From positions 62,001 through 126,000 of the forward strand of contig JABJJW010000010.1 in the NCBI GenBank assembly GCA_018660685.1: 64,000 bases of DNA, written 5' to 3'. The DNA comes from Flavobacteriales bacterium (GTDB lineage Bacteria; Bacteroidota; Bacteroidia; Flavobacteriales_G; Salibacteraceae). Positions 27,652 to 36,168 of this stretch are shown here, piece after piece. A program made the position numbers and the translations under genes. Every line of letters begins with the position of its first letter. Position 1 is the stretch's first letter. The notes under the pieces are model-generated. The model did no database searches. It was not told the DNA's origin and worked only from the letters and a program-made list of their open reading frames with translations.

Positions 27652-28325
27652 AGCACCTATTAATCGTCATACTTTTCATTATGAGCTTTGATTGGCTAAA
27701 CGCCCAAAACCCCACGATTATTTACGTCGGTGATCCTATGTGTAGTTGGTGCTACGGATTTGCTCCGGAAATTTCCAAAGTCAGAGAAGCGCTTCCTGAC
27801 CATGAGTTCAAACTCGTGCTGGGTGGATTGCGACCACACGGAACAGAAACCAATGCGGATATCGGAGACTTTCTGAGAGAGCATTGGGAAGAGATCCACA
27901 AGCGAACTGGACAACCCTTCAAGTATGATATTCTAGAGGACAAAACGATGGTCTACGACACCGAACCAGCTTGTAGAGCCGTTGTTGCTGCCAGAAATCT
28001 AAATCCTGAAATTGAACTTGAATTCTTCAAGGCTGTGCAAGACGCGTTCTATGCAGAGAATCGGAACATGCTCGACATTGAAACCTACTTGAGAATTGCA
28101 GATGAATTCGAATTAGACTCAGATCAGTATCGTCAAACCTTCGACTCTGAAGAGTGCAAGTATGAGACTGCTCAGGAATTTCAGTTGTCCTCAGAAATGG
28201 GCATTAGAGGATTTCCTTCGGTGGTAGTTCGTCACAACGGGCAGTTATTTCTAGCATCCAATGGATTTAGGACAGCAGAAGATCTGCTCAGAACCATCAA
28301 GAACATTCAAAAAGAGGGAAACTAG
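27648..28325 (+). CDS. DsbA/FrnE-like thioredoxin-fold protein, exported
   Basis: A 225-residue thioredoxin-fold protein beginning at GTG 27648, which overlaps the LysE stop (GTGA). A signal peptide (about residues 1-19, ending LNAQ) indicates periplasmic location. The redox motif is CSWC in GDPMCSWCYGF, and the cis-Pro loop is RGFPSVVV. CSWC and the spacing resemble FrnE/HCCA isomerase-type DsbA proteins rather than classical CPHC DsbA. Its 3' end overlaps the opposing gene by 4 bp. Confidence 0.88.
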   Translation: MKHLLIVILFIMSFDWLNAQNPTIIYVGDPMCSWCYGFAPEISKVREALPDHEFKLVLGGLRPHGTETNADIGDFLREHWEEIHKRTGQPFKYDILEDKTMVYDTEPACRAVVAARNLNPEIELEFFKAVQDAFYAENRNMLDIETYLRIADEFELDSDQYRQTFDSEECKYETAQEFQLSSEMGIRGFPSVVVRHNGQLFLASNGFRTAEDLLRTIKNIQKEGN

Positions 28326-29089
28326 CTTTCTTCGATTTGAGACTTAAAAATCGCCGTAACCTCTTCTAAAAACTCTTTGACAATCTTTTCATTTTCGGAA
28401 TTGCGAATGACAGCCCCATTCCATGAGCCCGATCTCCACTCACCATGCTTCAGTGGCTTCAAAGCCAAAGTATCAATTGAATCGTGGCCTTTATAGCCAG
28501 CGACATAGAAATAGTAATCATCAACCATCGAGTCAGGGATCGCCATCCCGTAACCAATCGACCCATTATTAAAGGTGGCAAGAGAACCAGTATCAAAGTG
28601 ATGAGGCCAAATTCTTGGTAGACTAAAAGCTTCTAGCTCAGAACCCAAATTCGTAAACAACCTATCCGCGATAGACCTATCTATTGCTAATTGTTCTAAG
28701 ACCTCAGTCTCGATTGACGGAAACACAAAATCATCGGATATAGCTGTATATGGAAGTTCATAGTGAAAGTGGTAGTTATAGTCTCCTTTGAGCTTCATAA
28801 AGGCGCATTCCCTAACTACCCAATTAACGACATCTAGATGTCGAGCGCCACTCAGAGGATAGGAGGCGACCTCCCCTTCAGTCGGGTGTACGAAGTCAAG
28901 TGAGTAATAATTCAAGTTCAGAACTAACCTTAAGCCGTCTTCACTGAGGTCATAAGTGAACAGGCGCTTGCCTTCAGCTCCCCAGCCAAGATTACTGTGG
29001 CTATCATCCTCCTTGGGTGTTACGAAACTGAGGTTGGCCGCCGCTAAATACTGCGAGGCTAAGTGAAGTATTTCAGTAGGGTTGGTCAC
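28322..29089 (-). CDS. Uncharacterised protein, weak DUF5996-like features
   Basis: A 255-residue soluble protein beginning at GTG 29089, 1 bp after the stop of the DUF427 gene. A recurring aromatic/His pattern includes YNYHFHYELPY and the segment IWPHHFDTGS. The latter resembles a signature I recall from DUF5996 proteins, but I cannot confirm the family. The second half (GYGMAIPDSMVDDYYFYVAGY) looks beta-rich. No function can be given. It is coexpressed with DUF427 and possibly the meta-cleavage genes upstream. Confidence 0.65.
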   Translation of the reverse strand: MTNPTEILHLASQYLAAANLSFVTPKEDDSHSNLGWGAEGKRLFTYDLSEDGLRLVLNLNYYSLDFVHPTEGEVASYPLSGARHLDVVNWVVRECAFMKLKGDYNYHFHYELPYTAISDDFVFPSIETEVLEQLAIDRSIADRLFTNLGSELEAFSLPRIWPHHFDTGSLATFNNGSIGYGMAIPDSMVDDYYFYVAGYKGHDSIDTLALKPLKHGEWRSGSWNGAVIRNSENEKIVKEFLEEVTAIFKSQIEES

Positions 29090-29090
29090 G

Positions 29091-29372
29091 CTATTTGCCC
29101 ACCTCTACACCTTTCCAAAATGCAATGTGGCCTTCAATACTCTTGGCCATAGAAGATGTTTCTGGGTAGTACCAGGCTGCATCAACGTTCTTTTCGCCAT
29201 TCACCTCAAGCGTGTAATACGAAGCCATTCCTTTCCAGTGGCACTTGGATTGGGTGCTCGAATCTTTAAAATAGTCTTGTTTAATTGATGATGATGGGAA
29301 GTAATGATTCCCTTCAATGATTACTGTTTCATTGCTTTCCGCCACTACTTCACCATTCCAAATTGCTTTCAT
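29091..29372 (-). CDS. DUF427 domain protein
   Basis: A 93-residue protein that is almost entirely one DUF427 domain. Typical elements are WNGEVVAES at the start, YFPSSSIKQDYF, CHWKGMASYYTL and AWYYPE. The fold is a small beta barrel of unknown biochemical role. It lies 56 bp downstream of the decarboxylase gene on the same strand and 1 bp before the next gene's GTG. Confidence 0.88.
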   Translation of the reverse strand: MKAIWNGEVVAESNETVIIEGNHYFPSSSIKQDYFKDSSTQSKCHWKGMASYYTLEVNGEKNVDAAWYYPETSSMAKSIEGHIAFWKGVEVGK

Positions 29373-29428
29373 TGTTCTTTGATCTTTGTCAACCTTAGAA
29401 GATTGAATTCTTTCTTCCTTTCAGTCCT

Positions 29429-30196
29429 TTAATTTATCACTTGAATCCTCACTGAGCCCAACCGTTCTACATCAGCTTGAACGTCAGAATCTGGCTTAAG
29501 AAACACCGCGGCTGTTGCGGCTCCAGCCATTATCACATGGCCTTCCTTGATTGGTTCTCCATATTGTTCAGCCAATCTAGTCGCTGCCTGTAATGATTTC
29601 CACGGATCACCGAGGATGTCAGCTGAACTCCCCTCGGCAACCATTTCGTTATTAAAGGACTGTGTCATTTTTAGATCACCGATGTCTCTGCTTGGCTTTT
29701 GCCACTTGCCTATAACCAAAGCGCTAGAAGAGCAGTTGTCGGCCACCACGTCTTCCAGTGAAAATTTAAAATTTTCGAACCTTGAATCGATGATTTCAAT
29801 TGCCGCTGCAATTCCATCTACGTATTCATCCAAATCCTTCAACGGAATTTCACCTTCAATGTCTTTGGATATTCGAAAGCAAACTTCGGGCTCTGCCCTG
29901 GGATGAATAAAATTTCCCAGGCTTAGTTCGCCGCCGTTCTCGATGAGCATTGAATCTGTTAACCTGCCCCAAATCATGTCATGCACACCCATTTGGATCA
30001 TTTTGGCCTCACTGGTAAACCCCATTTTTAAACCAATCAGATTTTCTCCTCGATCAATTCGTCGTTTTATCGCACGCTTTTGAATCTCGTAAGCATCTTC
30101 GATGGAAAATGATGTACCTATACTCAGTTGGGAGATTGCCTGCGCCTCCTTTGCAGCAATATCAACTGCAGCCGCCATTTTATCTAACTTATCCAT
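29429..30196 (-). CDS. 4-oxalocrotonate decarboxylase (2-oxo-3-hexenedioate decarboxylase)
   Basis: A 255-residue member of the fumarylacetoacetase-like hydratase/decarboxylase family. It converts 4-oxalocrotonate to 2-oxopent-4-enoate and CO2. [29 protein letters not shown] and [11 protein letters not shown] match the DmpH/XylI decarboxylases, whereas the hydratase has DQPDFGVL at the same place, as in the paralogue at 32151. In Pseudomonas the two form a complex. The start overlaps the aldolase stop by 8 nt. Last pathway gene of the operon. Confidence 0.85.
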   Translation of the reverse strand: MDKLDKMAAAVDIAAKEAQAISQLSIGTSFSIEDAYEIQKRAIKRRIDRGENLIGLKMGFTSEAKMIQMGVHDMIWGRLTDSMLIENGGELSLGNFIHPRAEPEVCFRISKDIEGEIPLKDLDEYVDGIAAAIEIIDSRFENFKFSLEDVVADNCSSSALVIGKWQKPSRDIGDLKMTQSFNNEMVAEGSSADILGDPWKSLQAATRLAEQYGEPIKEGHVIMAGAATAAVFLKPDSDVQADVERLGSVRIQVIN

Positions 30197-31202
30197 TCGG
30201 TGTATTCTTCATATCAAGGGCAACATCGACAATCATATCTTCTTGACCTCCGACCATTTTACGTCTTCCTAATTCTTCCAAAATGTCTCGGGTATCGATT
30301 CCGTATCGTTCCGATGCTCGCTCTGCGTGCAACAAGAAGCTTGAGTAAACTCCCGCATATCCCAGAGCAAGCGTTTCTCTATCCACTCTAACGGGTCTGG
30401 TCTGCAACGGCCTGATTTTATCATCCGCAGCATCCATCAGCTTGTTCAGGTCACTATTATGTTCCGCTCCCATTCTGTTCAACACAGCAATTAAAACCTC
30501 CAATGGACAGTTGCCTGCCCCAGCTCCCATTCCTGCTAATGAAGCATCGAGTCTCGTCGCGCCGTGATTCATAGCTACAATCGTATTTGCGACTCCAAGC
30601 CCTAAGTTATGATGGCAATGCACTCCCAACTCAGTTTTATCATCCAGAACGTCTCTAAATGCCTTCATTCGATCTGCTACATCATCCATCAAAAGAGCAC
30701 CTGCCGAATCAGTCACATACACACAGTCAGCACCGTAACTTTCCATGAGTTTTGCTTGCTGGGCCAATTTGATGGGTTCATTCATATGTGCCATCATCAA
30801 AAAACCGGCGACATCCATTCCAAGATCCTTGGCTGCGGCAATGTGCTGTGCTGAAATGTCCGCCTCTGTACAGTGTGTTGCAATTCGAACGGATTCTACA
30901 CCAAGATCTTTGGCCCTTTTCAGATCCTCGATTGTTCCAATTCCAGGTAGCAATAGGGTGGTAAGCTTTGCGTGTTTCAACTCTTCAGCAATTCCCTCTA
31001 GCCATTCCCAATCGGTATGGGCTCCGAATCCATAATTGAAGCTTGAGCCTGCAAGCCCATCACCATGAGCGATCTCGATGGCATCAACGCCGGCATTATC
31101 TAAATCTCTCGCAACATCCCTAATTTGCTCTTTTGTGTACTGATGTCGTATGGCGTGCATGCCATCTCTAAGCGTGACATCTTGTATGTATAGTTTGTTC
31201 AT
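30189..31202 (-). CDS. 4-hydroxy-2-oxovalerate aldolase
   Basis: A 337-residue class II pyruvate aldolase (DmpG/BphI/MhpE type). It cleaves 4-hydroxy-2-oxopentanoate to pyruvate and acetaldehyde. The metal- and substrate-binding start is [14 protein letters not shown], and the C-terminal metal site is [11 protein letters not shown]. The HMGL-like barrel is followed by the communication domain that binds the acetaldehyde dehydrogenase, whose gene lies 12 bp upstream. Known enzymes of this pair channel acetaldehyde. Confidence 0.94.
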   Translation of the reverse strand: MNKLYIQDVTLRDGMHAIRHQYTKEQIRDVARDLDNAGVDAIEIAHGDGLAGSSFNYGFGAHTDWEWLEGIAEELKHAKLTTLLLPGIGTIEDLKRAKDLGVESVRIATHCTEADISAQHIAAAKDLGMDVAGFLMMAHMNEPIKLAQQAKLMESYGADCVYVTDSAGALLMDDVADRMKAFRDVLDDKTELGVHCHHNLGLGVANTIVAMNHGATRLDASLAGMGAGAGNCPLEVLIAVLNRMGAEHNSDLNKLMDAADDKIRPLQTRPVRVDRETLALGYAGVYSSFLLHAERASERYGIDTRDILEELGRRKMVGGQEDMIVDVALDMKNTPNG

Positions 31203-31214
31203 GGTGCTTATGGA

Positions 31215-32141
31215 TTATGCGGTAATTAAACTCGCTAGTCGTTCTCCAACAGATTTAGCCGCGCTGGTCATGATATCCAAATTGCCTGCGTATTCTGGCA
31301 AATAGTGCCCTGCTCCCAAAACTTTCAAGAATACGGAGGTTTTTAGGCCACTTACGTGTCCGACTCCTTCGATGAAAACCGGCTTATCTTCTGGGATGTC
31401 CTCAAATTGAACTTCTTGATGCAATTCATATCCAGGAACGTATTTCTGAACCTCGGCGACCATCTTATGAATGCTGTCTCGTATTGCTTCTCGATCGGCG
31501 TTTTCACTCAATGTGAACACAGTATCTCGCATAACCAACGGTGGTTCAGCTGGATTAAGAACTATAATGGCTTTGCCCTTTGTCGCTCCTCCCACTTTTT
31601 CAATTGCCTCTGCCGTGGTTTCGGTAAACTCATCAATATTGGCTCTTGTTCCGGGTCCAGCAGATTTGCTTGAAATGGAGGCGACAATTTCTCCGTAATG
31701 AACATTTGCAACTCGAGACACCGCCGCTACCATTGGAATCGTCGCCTGCCCTCCACATGTGACCATGTTCAGGTTGTCAAAATCAATATTTGCATCAAAA
31801 TTCACTGGCGGAATGAGATAAGGACCAACCGCCGCTGGAGTTAAATCAATCATCCTCTTTCCGAACGGCTTGATCTTATCGTAGTTGTAGAGATGGGCTT
31901 TTGCTGATGTCGCATCGAATACAATCTCGACATCGGCGAATTCGGGCATTTTGATCAAACCATCGACTCCTTCATGCGTTGTCGCAACTCCCATTCTTTT
32001 CGCACGAGCTAAGCCATCCGACTCCGAGTCAATACCGACCATGACGGCCATTTCTAAAACATCGGAGGTTCTTATAACCTTGATCATAAGGTCTGTTCCA
32101 ATATTTCCAGAACCAATGATTGCAACTTTCATTTTCTTCAT
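31215..32141 (-). CDS. Acetaldehyde dehydrogenase (acetylating)
   Basis: A 308-residue DmpF/BphJ/MhpF-type enzyme that oxidises acetaldehyde with CoA and NAD to acetyl-CoA. The Rossmann motif is [11 protein letters not shown] near residue 8. The catalytic Cys lies in [14 protein letters not shown] near 130-140. It is placed between the hydratase and aldolase genes with gaps of 9 and 12 bp, consistent with the aldolase-dehydrogenase complex. Confidence 0.95.
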   Translation of the reverse strand: MKKMKVAIIGSGNIGTDLMIKVIRTSDVLEMAVMVGIDSESDGLARAKRMGVATTHEGVDGLIKMPEFADVEIVFDATSAKAHLYNYDKIKPFGKRMIDLTPAAVGPYLIPPVNFDANIDFDNLNMVTCGGQATIPMVAAVSRVANVHYGEIVASISSKSAGPGTRANIDEFTETTAEAIEKVGGATKGKAIIVLNPAEPPLVMRDTVFTLSENADREAIRDSIHKMVAEVQKYVPGYELHQEVQFEDIPEDKPVFIEGVGHVSGLKTSVFLKVLGAGHYLPEYAGNLDIMTSAAKSVGERLASLITA

Positions 32142-32150
32142 GCTAATTCA

Positions 32151-32936
32151 TTAATCAAACGTCACACTTATGCTGGGTAGGCCATCAATTGTAGCTACAA
32201 AGCTATCCCCAGATTGGACTGACGACATGGAGCCAAGGGCGCCAGCAAGGATTAGGTCTCCCGCCTTCATTGGCGTGTTTAAATCAAACATAGTCTGAGC
32301 CAACCAAAGAGCGGCGTTTAATGGATTACCCATGCACGCGCTCCCCTTTCCAACGGATACGGTTTCTCCATTTTTTGTCATCTCCATCGAACATCCTTCA
32401 AGGTCTATTGCCTCAAGGTTTACAAATTCATCTGCAACTACAAAGTGGCTAGCCGATGCATTATCTGCGATAGTATCCGTGATTCTAATATCCCAATTTT
32501 CAATGCGACTTCCAACTATTTCCAAACAGGATGTTGCTTTTGAGATAGAATCCAACAATGTCTCCATCACAGGCCGGCGATCACCGAGATCACGATCCAA
32601 CACGAAGGCTATCTCCGTTTCAATTTTCGGCTGAAGAATGATCGAAGCCTCCATAGAACCGCCGTTCGGAATTCGAGTAATATCTGTCAGCACACCAAAA
32701 TCTGGCTGATCAACTCCGAGCTGAATTTGAATTGCCTCAGAAGTCAAGCCGACTTTGTATCCAACTATGGCCTCTCCCCGATCTAATTTTCTTTTGGTAT
32801 TGATTGCCTGAGCCTTATATGCAGCTTCGAGATCATCCGTACCAATCAACTCTCTCACGGGATTACAAACTTCACCTCGGGAATCAGCTTCCCATAATCG
32901 GTCAGCTGCTTCTTGGATTTGTGATGGGTTGATCAT
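32151..32936 (-). CDS. 2-oxopent-4-enoate hydratase
   Basis: A 261-residue enzyme of the FAH-like superfamily (DmpE/MhpD type) that adds water to 2-oxopent-4-enoate. Signatures are AYKAQAINTKRKLDRGE, GYKVGLTSEAIQIQLGVDQPDFGVL and KIETEIAFVLDRDL. It begins 41 bp after the egtD stop on the same strand, so it may be co-transcribed with the ergothioneine genes. First gene of the four-gene lower meta-cleavage set. Confidence 0.9.
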   Translation of the reverse strand: MINPSQIQEAADRLWEADSRGEVCNPVRELIGTDDLEAAYKAQAINTKRKLDRGEAIVGYKVGLTSEAIQIQLGVDQPDFGVLTDITRIPNGGSMEASIILQPKIETEIAFVLDRDLGDRRPVMETLLDSISKATSCLEIVGSRIENWDIRITDTIADNASASHFVVADEFVNLEAIDLEGCSMEMTKNGETVSVGKGSACMGNPLNAALWLAQTMFDLNTPMKAGDLILAGALGSMSSVQSGDSFVATIDGLPSISVTFD

Positions 32937-32977
32937 TTTGCAAATGACTAATAATCCAGTCAGTCCTGCAAATGGTC

Positions 32978-33925
32978 TTAAACTTTCTTGAGGATGTAGT
33001 CCGCGAAGTAGCCTTTGGAATCGGTGAGCTTGTTGGTTATCTGAAGTCCCGTGTCTTGAATGACACCTCGAAGAATAGAATCATTATACTTTCTGGAGAT
33101 CTCCATGAATATAGTCTCCCTTTCTTCAAAGTCTACCGATAAGTCAAGAGCTTCGATCCTAACGGTCTGCTTTTCCTTAGACTGGAGGAAGCTTTTCGCA
33201 AACCCAGTGTCTTCTTCATAGACAGGTCGGTGAATGAACTTGTCTAAGTCAAAATTCCCGTCAAGCTCACGATTAATTCGCTCCAAAAGGTTTAGGTTGA
33301 ACGCAGCTGTATGACCACTGGCGTCATTGTACGCCGGCAGGACAATATGACCTGGTTTCATTAAGTCTACGCCCAACAATAACACATCTCCTCTAGACAT
33401 CGTTTCCGAGAGCTTACACATGAATTTGTGTGCTTTCTCATCGTCCATGTTTCCAATATTGGATCCCATAAACAAGATAACCTTGCGATTATCCGATTGC
33501 ATTTTTCCTAGCGCTGAAAAGTAATCGTCTTGGATTCCTCGAACATCTACTTCGGGTAGCTCATTCTGGACGCGTTGCTCTAGATTGTGAATAGCATGGA
33601 ACGATATGTCAATTGGATGATAGGTAAAATCAGCCCCATTAATTGCTCTAAGTAGTTCCATCGTCTTGGTGCCATCTCCTGCCCCAAGTTCATAAAGGTC
33701 AAAATGAGTCTCGTCGATATCTAGAACTTGAATCAGTTTCTCAGTTTGATCGCAAAATATCTCGTGCTCACAATTCGTCAAATAATACTCAGGCATATTC
33801 ATGATGTCCACGAATATTTGATCTCCGCGTTCATCATAAAACCATCTCGAATTCAAACTTTTCTGGCTAGAGGTCAATCCCGAGTGCACATCATCCGCGA
33901 ACTCCTTATTTAATATTTCAATCAT
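32978..33925 (-). CDS. egtD: L-histidine N(alpha)-methyltransferase EgtD
   Basis: A SAM-dependent enzyme of 315 residues that trimethylates histidine to hercynine, the first step of ergothioneine synthesis. Landmarks are YDERGDQIFVDIMNMPEYYLTNCE, the SAM site ELGAGDGTKT near residue 80, and GSNIGNMDDEKA near 154-166. It overlaps the egtB stop by 8 nt, which settles the assignment within the pair. Confidence 0.95.
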   Translation of the reverse strand: MIEILNKEFADDVHSGLTSSQKSLNSRWFYDERGDQIFVDIMNMPEYYLTNCEHEIFCDQTEKLIQVLDIDETHFDLYELGAGDGTKTMELLRAINGADFTYHPIDISFHAIHNLEQRVQNELPEVDVRGIQDDYFSALGKMQSDNRKVILFMGSNIGNMDDEKAHKFMCKLSETMSRGDVLLLGVDLMKPGHIVLPAYNDASGHTAAFNLNLLERINRELDGNFDLDKFIHRPVYEEDTGFAKSFLQSKEKQTVRIEALDLSVDFEERETIFMEISRKYNDSILRGVIQDTGLQITNKLTDSKGYFADYILKKV

Positions 33926-35078
33926 TCTTCACCAATCTAATCCCACTGAATTGCCACTGCATATTCGGATGGAAGAAGTTTCTATATGTTATTCGATTAT
34001 GTCCTGGGCTAGTCACGACAGAAGCGCCTCTTTGAACCATCTGATTCATCATGAACTTGCCATTGTACTCACCAACTGCGCCGGCTGGCTTTTTGAATCC
34101 TGGATAGGCCAGATAGGCAGAGTTTGTGTGTTCCCATCTTGTTCCCCAATTGAGTTTTTTTGATGCGATTTCCCATTCAAACTCCGTAGGAAGCCTCATT
34201 CCTTTCCACTCTGCATAGGCGGCAGCTTCATAGTGACTGATATGGGCAAGTTGGGCTTCAGGATTCAGCGTAGCAAGTCCACCAAGCGTGTATTGCGCCC
34301 ATTGATCATCCACCTTATGCCAGTATAGTGGCTTAGTAATCTCATTTTCTTTTATCCAGCCCCATCCTTCATCAAGCCATAATTCGTGACGCTCATAGCC
34401 GGCATCCTGTACAAAGTCTAAATACTCTGCGTTTGTGACCAAGGCTTTAGATACTTCAATGCCTTGAATAAATGATTGGTGAAGTCCGTGTTCATTATCA
34501 TAGCTGAATCCATTTCCACTAAATCCTACTTCATGCACCCCTTCATCAATAGTCGCCCAACCTGATTCGGCGTTACGATTGTTGACATAGGATTCTCCTT
34601 CGCGATATGCAGGAAACAACGGATTGTGACCCAATACATATTTAATATCGGTAAAGAGCAACTCCTGATGTTGTTGTTCATGATTCAGACCAATATCCAA
34701 CAGGCTTTCAAGCTCATCGTTCAATTCACCCGACAGGAGTTCAGTCATATGCTCATCGATGTATTTTCGATACTCCACCACTCTTTCCAATGACGGTCGA
34801 GATAGATTACCTCTCATCGCCCGCTGGATTCTTTCTCCAATGGTGTTGTAGTAGCTGTTAAATACAAAGGCGAATTCCTGATCAAATCGTTTGTATGCTT
34901 TGAGATGCTTTGAAAGAATAAACTCTTCAAAAAACCAGGTGGTATGTCCCAGGTGCCACTTTGCTGGACTTACAAATTCAGCCGGCTGAGGAATGTAATC
35001 CTCCGCTCCTAAAGGGATGCAAATTGCGAGTGTGTAGCTCCGAACTTCGAGGTACTTGGATGTATGTGTGTCAGACAT
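33918..35078 (-). CDS. egtB: Ergothioneine biosynthesis sulfoxide synthase EgtB
   Basis: A non-haem iron enzyme of 386 residues that joins hercynine with a thiol donor to form a sulfoxide. The N-terminal DinB-like domain has HLGHTTWFFEEFIL and the iron site NHEQQHQE. The C-terminal half is the FGE-sulfatase domain (GMRLPTEFEWE, then RGASVVTSPGHNRITYRNFF). It is the EgtB rather than OvoA form because the methyltransferase is a separate gene, egtD. No egtA, egtC or egtE is in the window, so the sulfur donor cannot be read. Confidence 0.94.
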   Translation of the reverse strand: MSDTHTSKYLEVRSYTLAICIPLGAEDYIPQPAEFVSPAKWHLGHTTWFFEEFILSKHLKAYKRFDQEFAFVFNSYYNTIGERIQRAMRGNLSRPSLERVVEYRKYIDEHMTELLSGELNDELESLLDIGLNHEQQHQELLFTDIKYVLGHNPLFPAYREGESYVNNRNAESGWATIDEGVHEVGFSGNGFSYDNEHGLHQSFIQGIEVSKALVTNAEYLDFVQDAGYERHELWLDEGWGWIKENEITKPLYWHKVDDQWAQYTLGGLATLNPEAQLAHISHYEAAAYAEWKGMRLPTEFEWEIASKKLNWGTRWEHTNSAYLAYPGFKKPAGAVGEYNGKFMMNQMVQRGASVVTSPGHNRITYRNFFHPNMQWQFSGIRLVKND

Positions 35079-35088
35079 GAATTAAACT

Positions 35089-35316
35089 TCAACAAATATG
35101 ACGAGTACCTTGGGTCATTCCTTTCGATTTTCGGTCAATCAATTGAAATATTAGTTCATTAAGCTCAAAAGTATCCTTTGATCTTTCTATGACAGCCTCA
35201 AAATGATATTCATAGTGAGCGAATATTTGCGATTGTGTTTTGGAACATTGCGCTGGTAATTCCAGAAATTTAGTCGTTCGGTTTTTTTTACGAATCAATC
35301 CATTACGTCTGTCCAT
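35089..35316 (-). CDS. Small hypothetical ORF upstream of egtB
   Basis: A possible 75-residue protein with ATG at 35316, AGGA immediately before it, and its stop 10 bp before the egtB start. It is basic at the N-terminus and ends in a helix-like stretch. I recognise no family, and it could equally be untranslated leader. Low confidence. Confidence 0.25.
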   Translation of the reverse strand: MDRRNGLIRKKNRTTKFLELPAQCSKTQSQIFAHYEYHFEAVIERSKDTFELNELIFQLIDRKSKGMTQGTRHIC

Positions 35317-35465
35317 TCCTAGTTGAGTTGATCAGAATTGTTTATAAATCGTAGTAACCATTTTGAGTACAGCCCGTAACTATGTTGGATTTAAGGATTT
35401 AATCTACCATGAGTGTTTCTATTTCGGTTTGTGGTTTATACTTTCGATGCGGATTCTACCTAGAA

Positions 35466-36167
35466 ATGATAAGGACATTTCTCTTTTTTGTATTGCTAAT
35501 TGCGATCATTTCGCCTCTAGATTCTTACGCCAATTTTGAAGGTGAAGAAGATAAAGTCGATGCGGCTGATGATGGAAATAGCGGCATGTACCGAGACCTC
35601 GAAGCGATCGACTTCCAAGCTCACCGAATCGGTGATGTCGTAGAACTCAAATGGATTACATCCGGTATTGTTGAGGACTTTCTAATCGAACGCAGCCTGG
35701 ATGGTGATGACTGGTTAGAAGTACTATCTATGAAAGGGCCATTATCAAGTTCATACGTTATCGAATACATGGACTTCGATTTTGAAGTTCCTAGCGCCAA
35801 GCTCTTTTATCGGGTAAAGAAAAAGAAGCAGACTGGTGATCTACAATATTCCAAAACGTCATTTGTGCCCTCGTTTAACGACTTGAGCATGTTCGATGAA
35901 CGTTTGATCAAGACAATCACAGATCCCATCAGAAAAGGGAGTAGAATCAATCTTTACTTTGCCAACTCTGAAAAGGAGAGTCTTCTCCTTATTCTTCGAG
36001 ATGGCTGCGGCGTTGACTATTATGCCAAAGTGAAGTATTTACCTGAATCTGATATATACGAGGTAGTTGACATTAGCGGAGATATTCCTTCCGGTCAATA
36101 TCTCATCACATCTTCCTCAAAGAAGAGCGTATACAGTTCTCAGCTAACGATCGAGTTCAGCCGATAA
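35466..36167 (+). CDS. Secreted Fn3-like protein, unknown function
   Basis: About 233 residues from ATG 35466, which gives a clean signal peptide (MIRTFLFFVLLIAIISPLDSYA). The open frame extends to 35409 but the extra residues are not signal-like. Residues 45-115 carry a fibronectin-type III-like pattern (VVELKWITSGIVEDFLIERS...FYRVK) often seen in Bacteroidota surface proteins. The C-terminal SGQYLITSSSKKSVYSSQL faintly resembles a T9SS type A tail but lacks its usual core. It is convergent with typA with 1 bp between stops. Confidence 0.75.
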   Translation: MIRTFLFFVLLIAIISPLDSYANFEGEEDKVDAADDGNSGMYRDLEAIDFQAHRIGDVVELKWITSGIVEDFLIERSLDGDDWLEVLSMKGPLSSSYVIEYMDFDFEVPSAKLFYRVKKKKQTGDLQYSKTSFVPSFNDLSMFDERLIKTITDPIRKGSRINLYFANSEKESLLLILRDGCGVDYYAKVKYLPESDIYEVVDISGDIPSGQYLITSSSKKSVYSSQLTIEFSR

Positions 36168-36168
36168 C

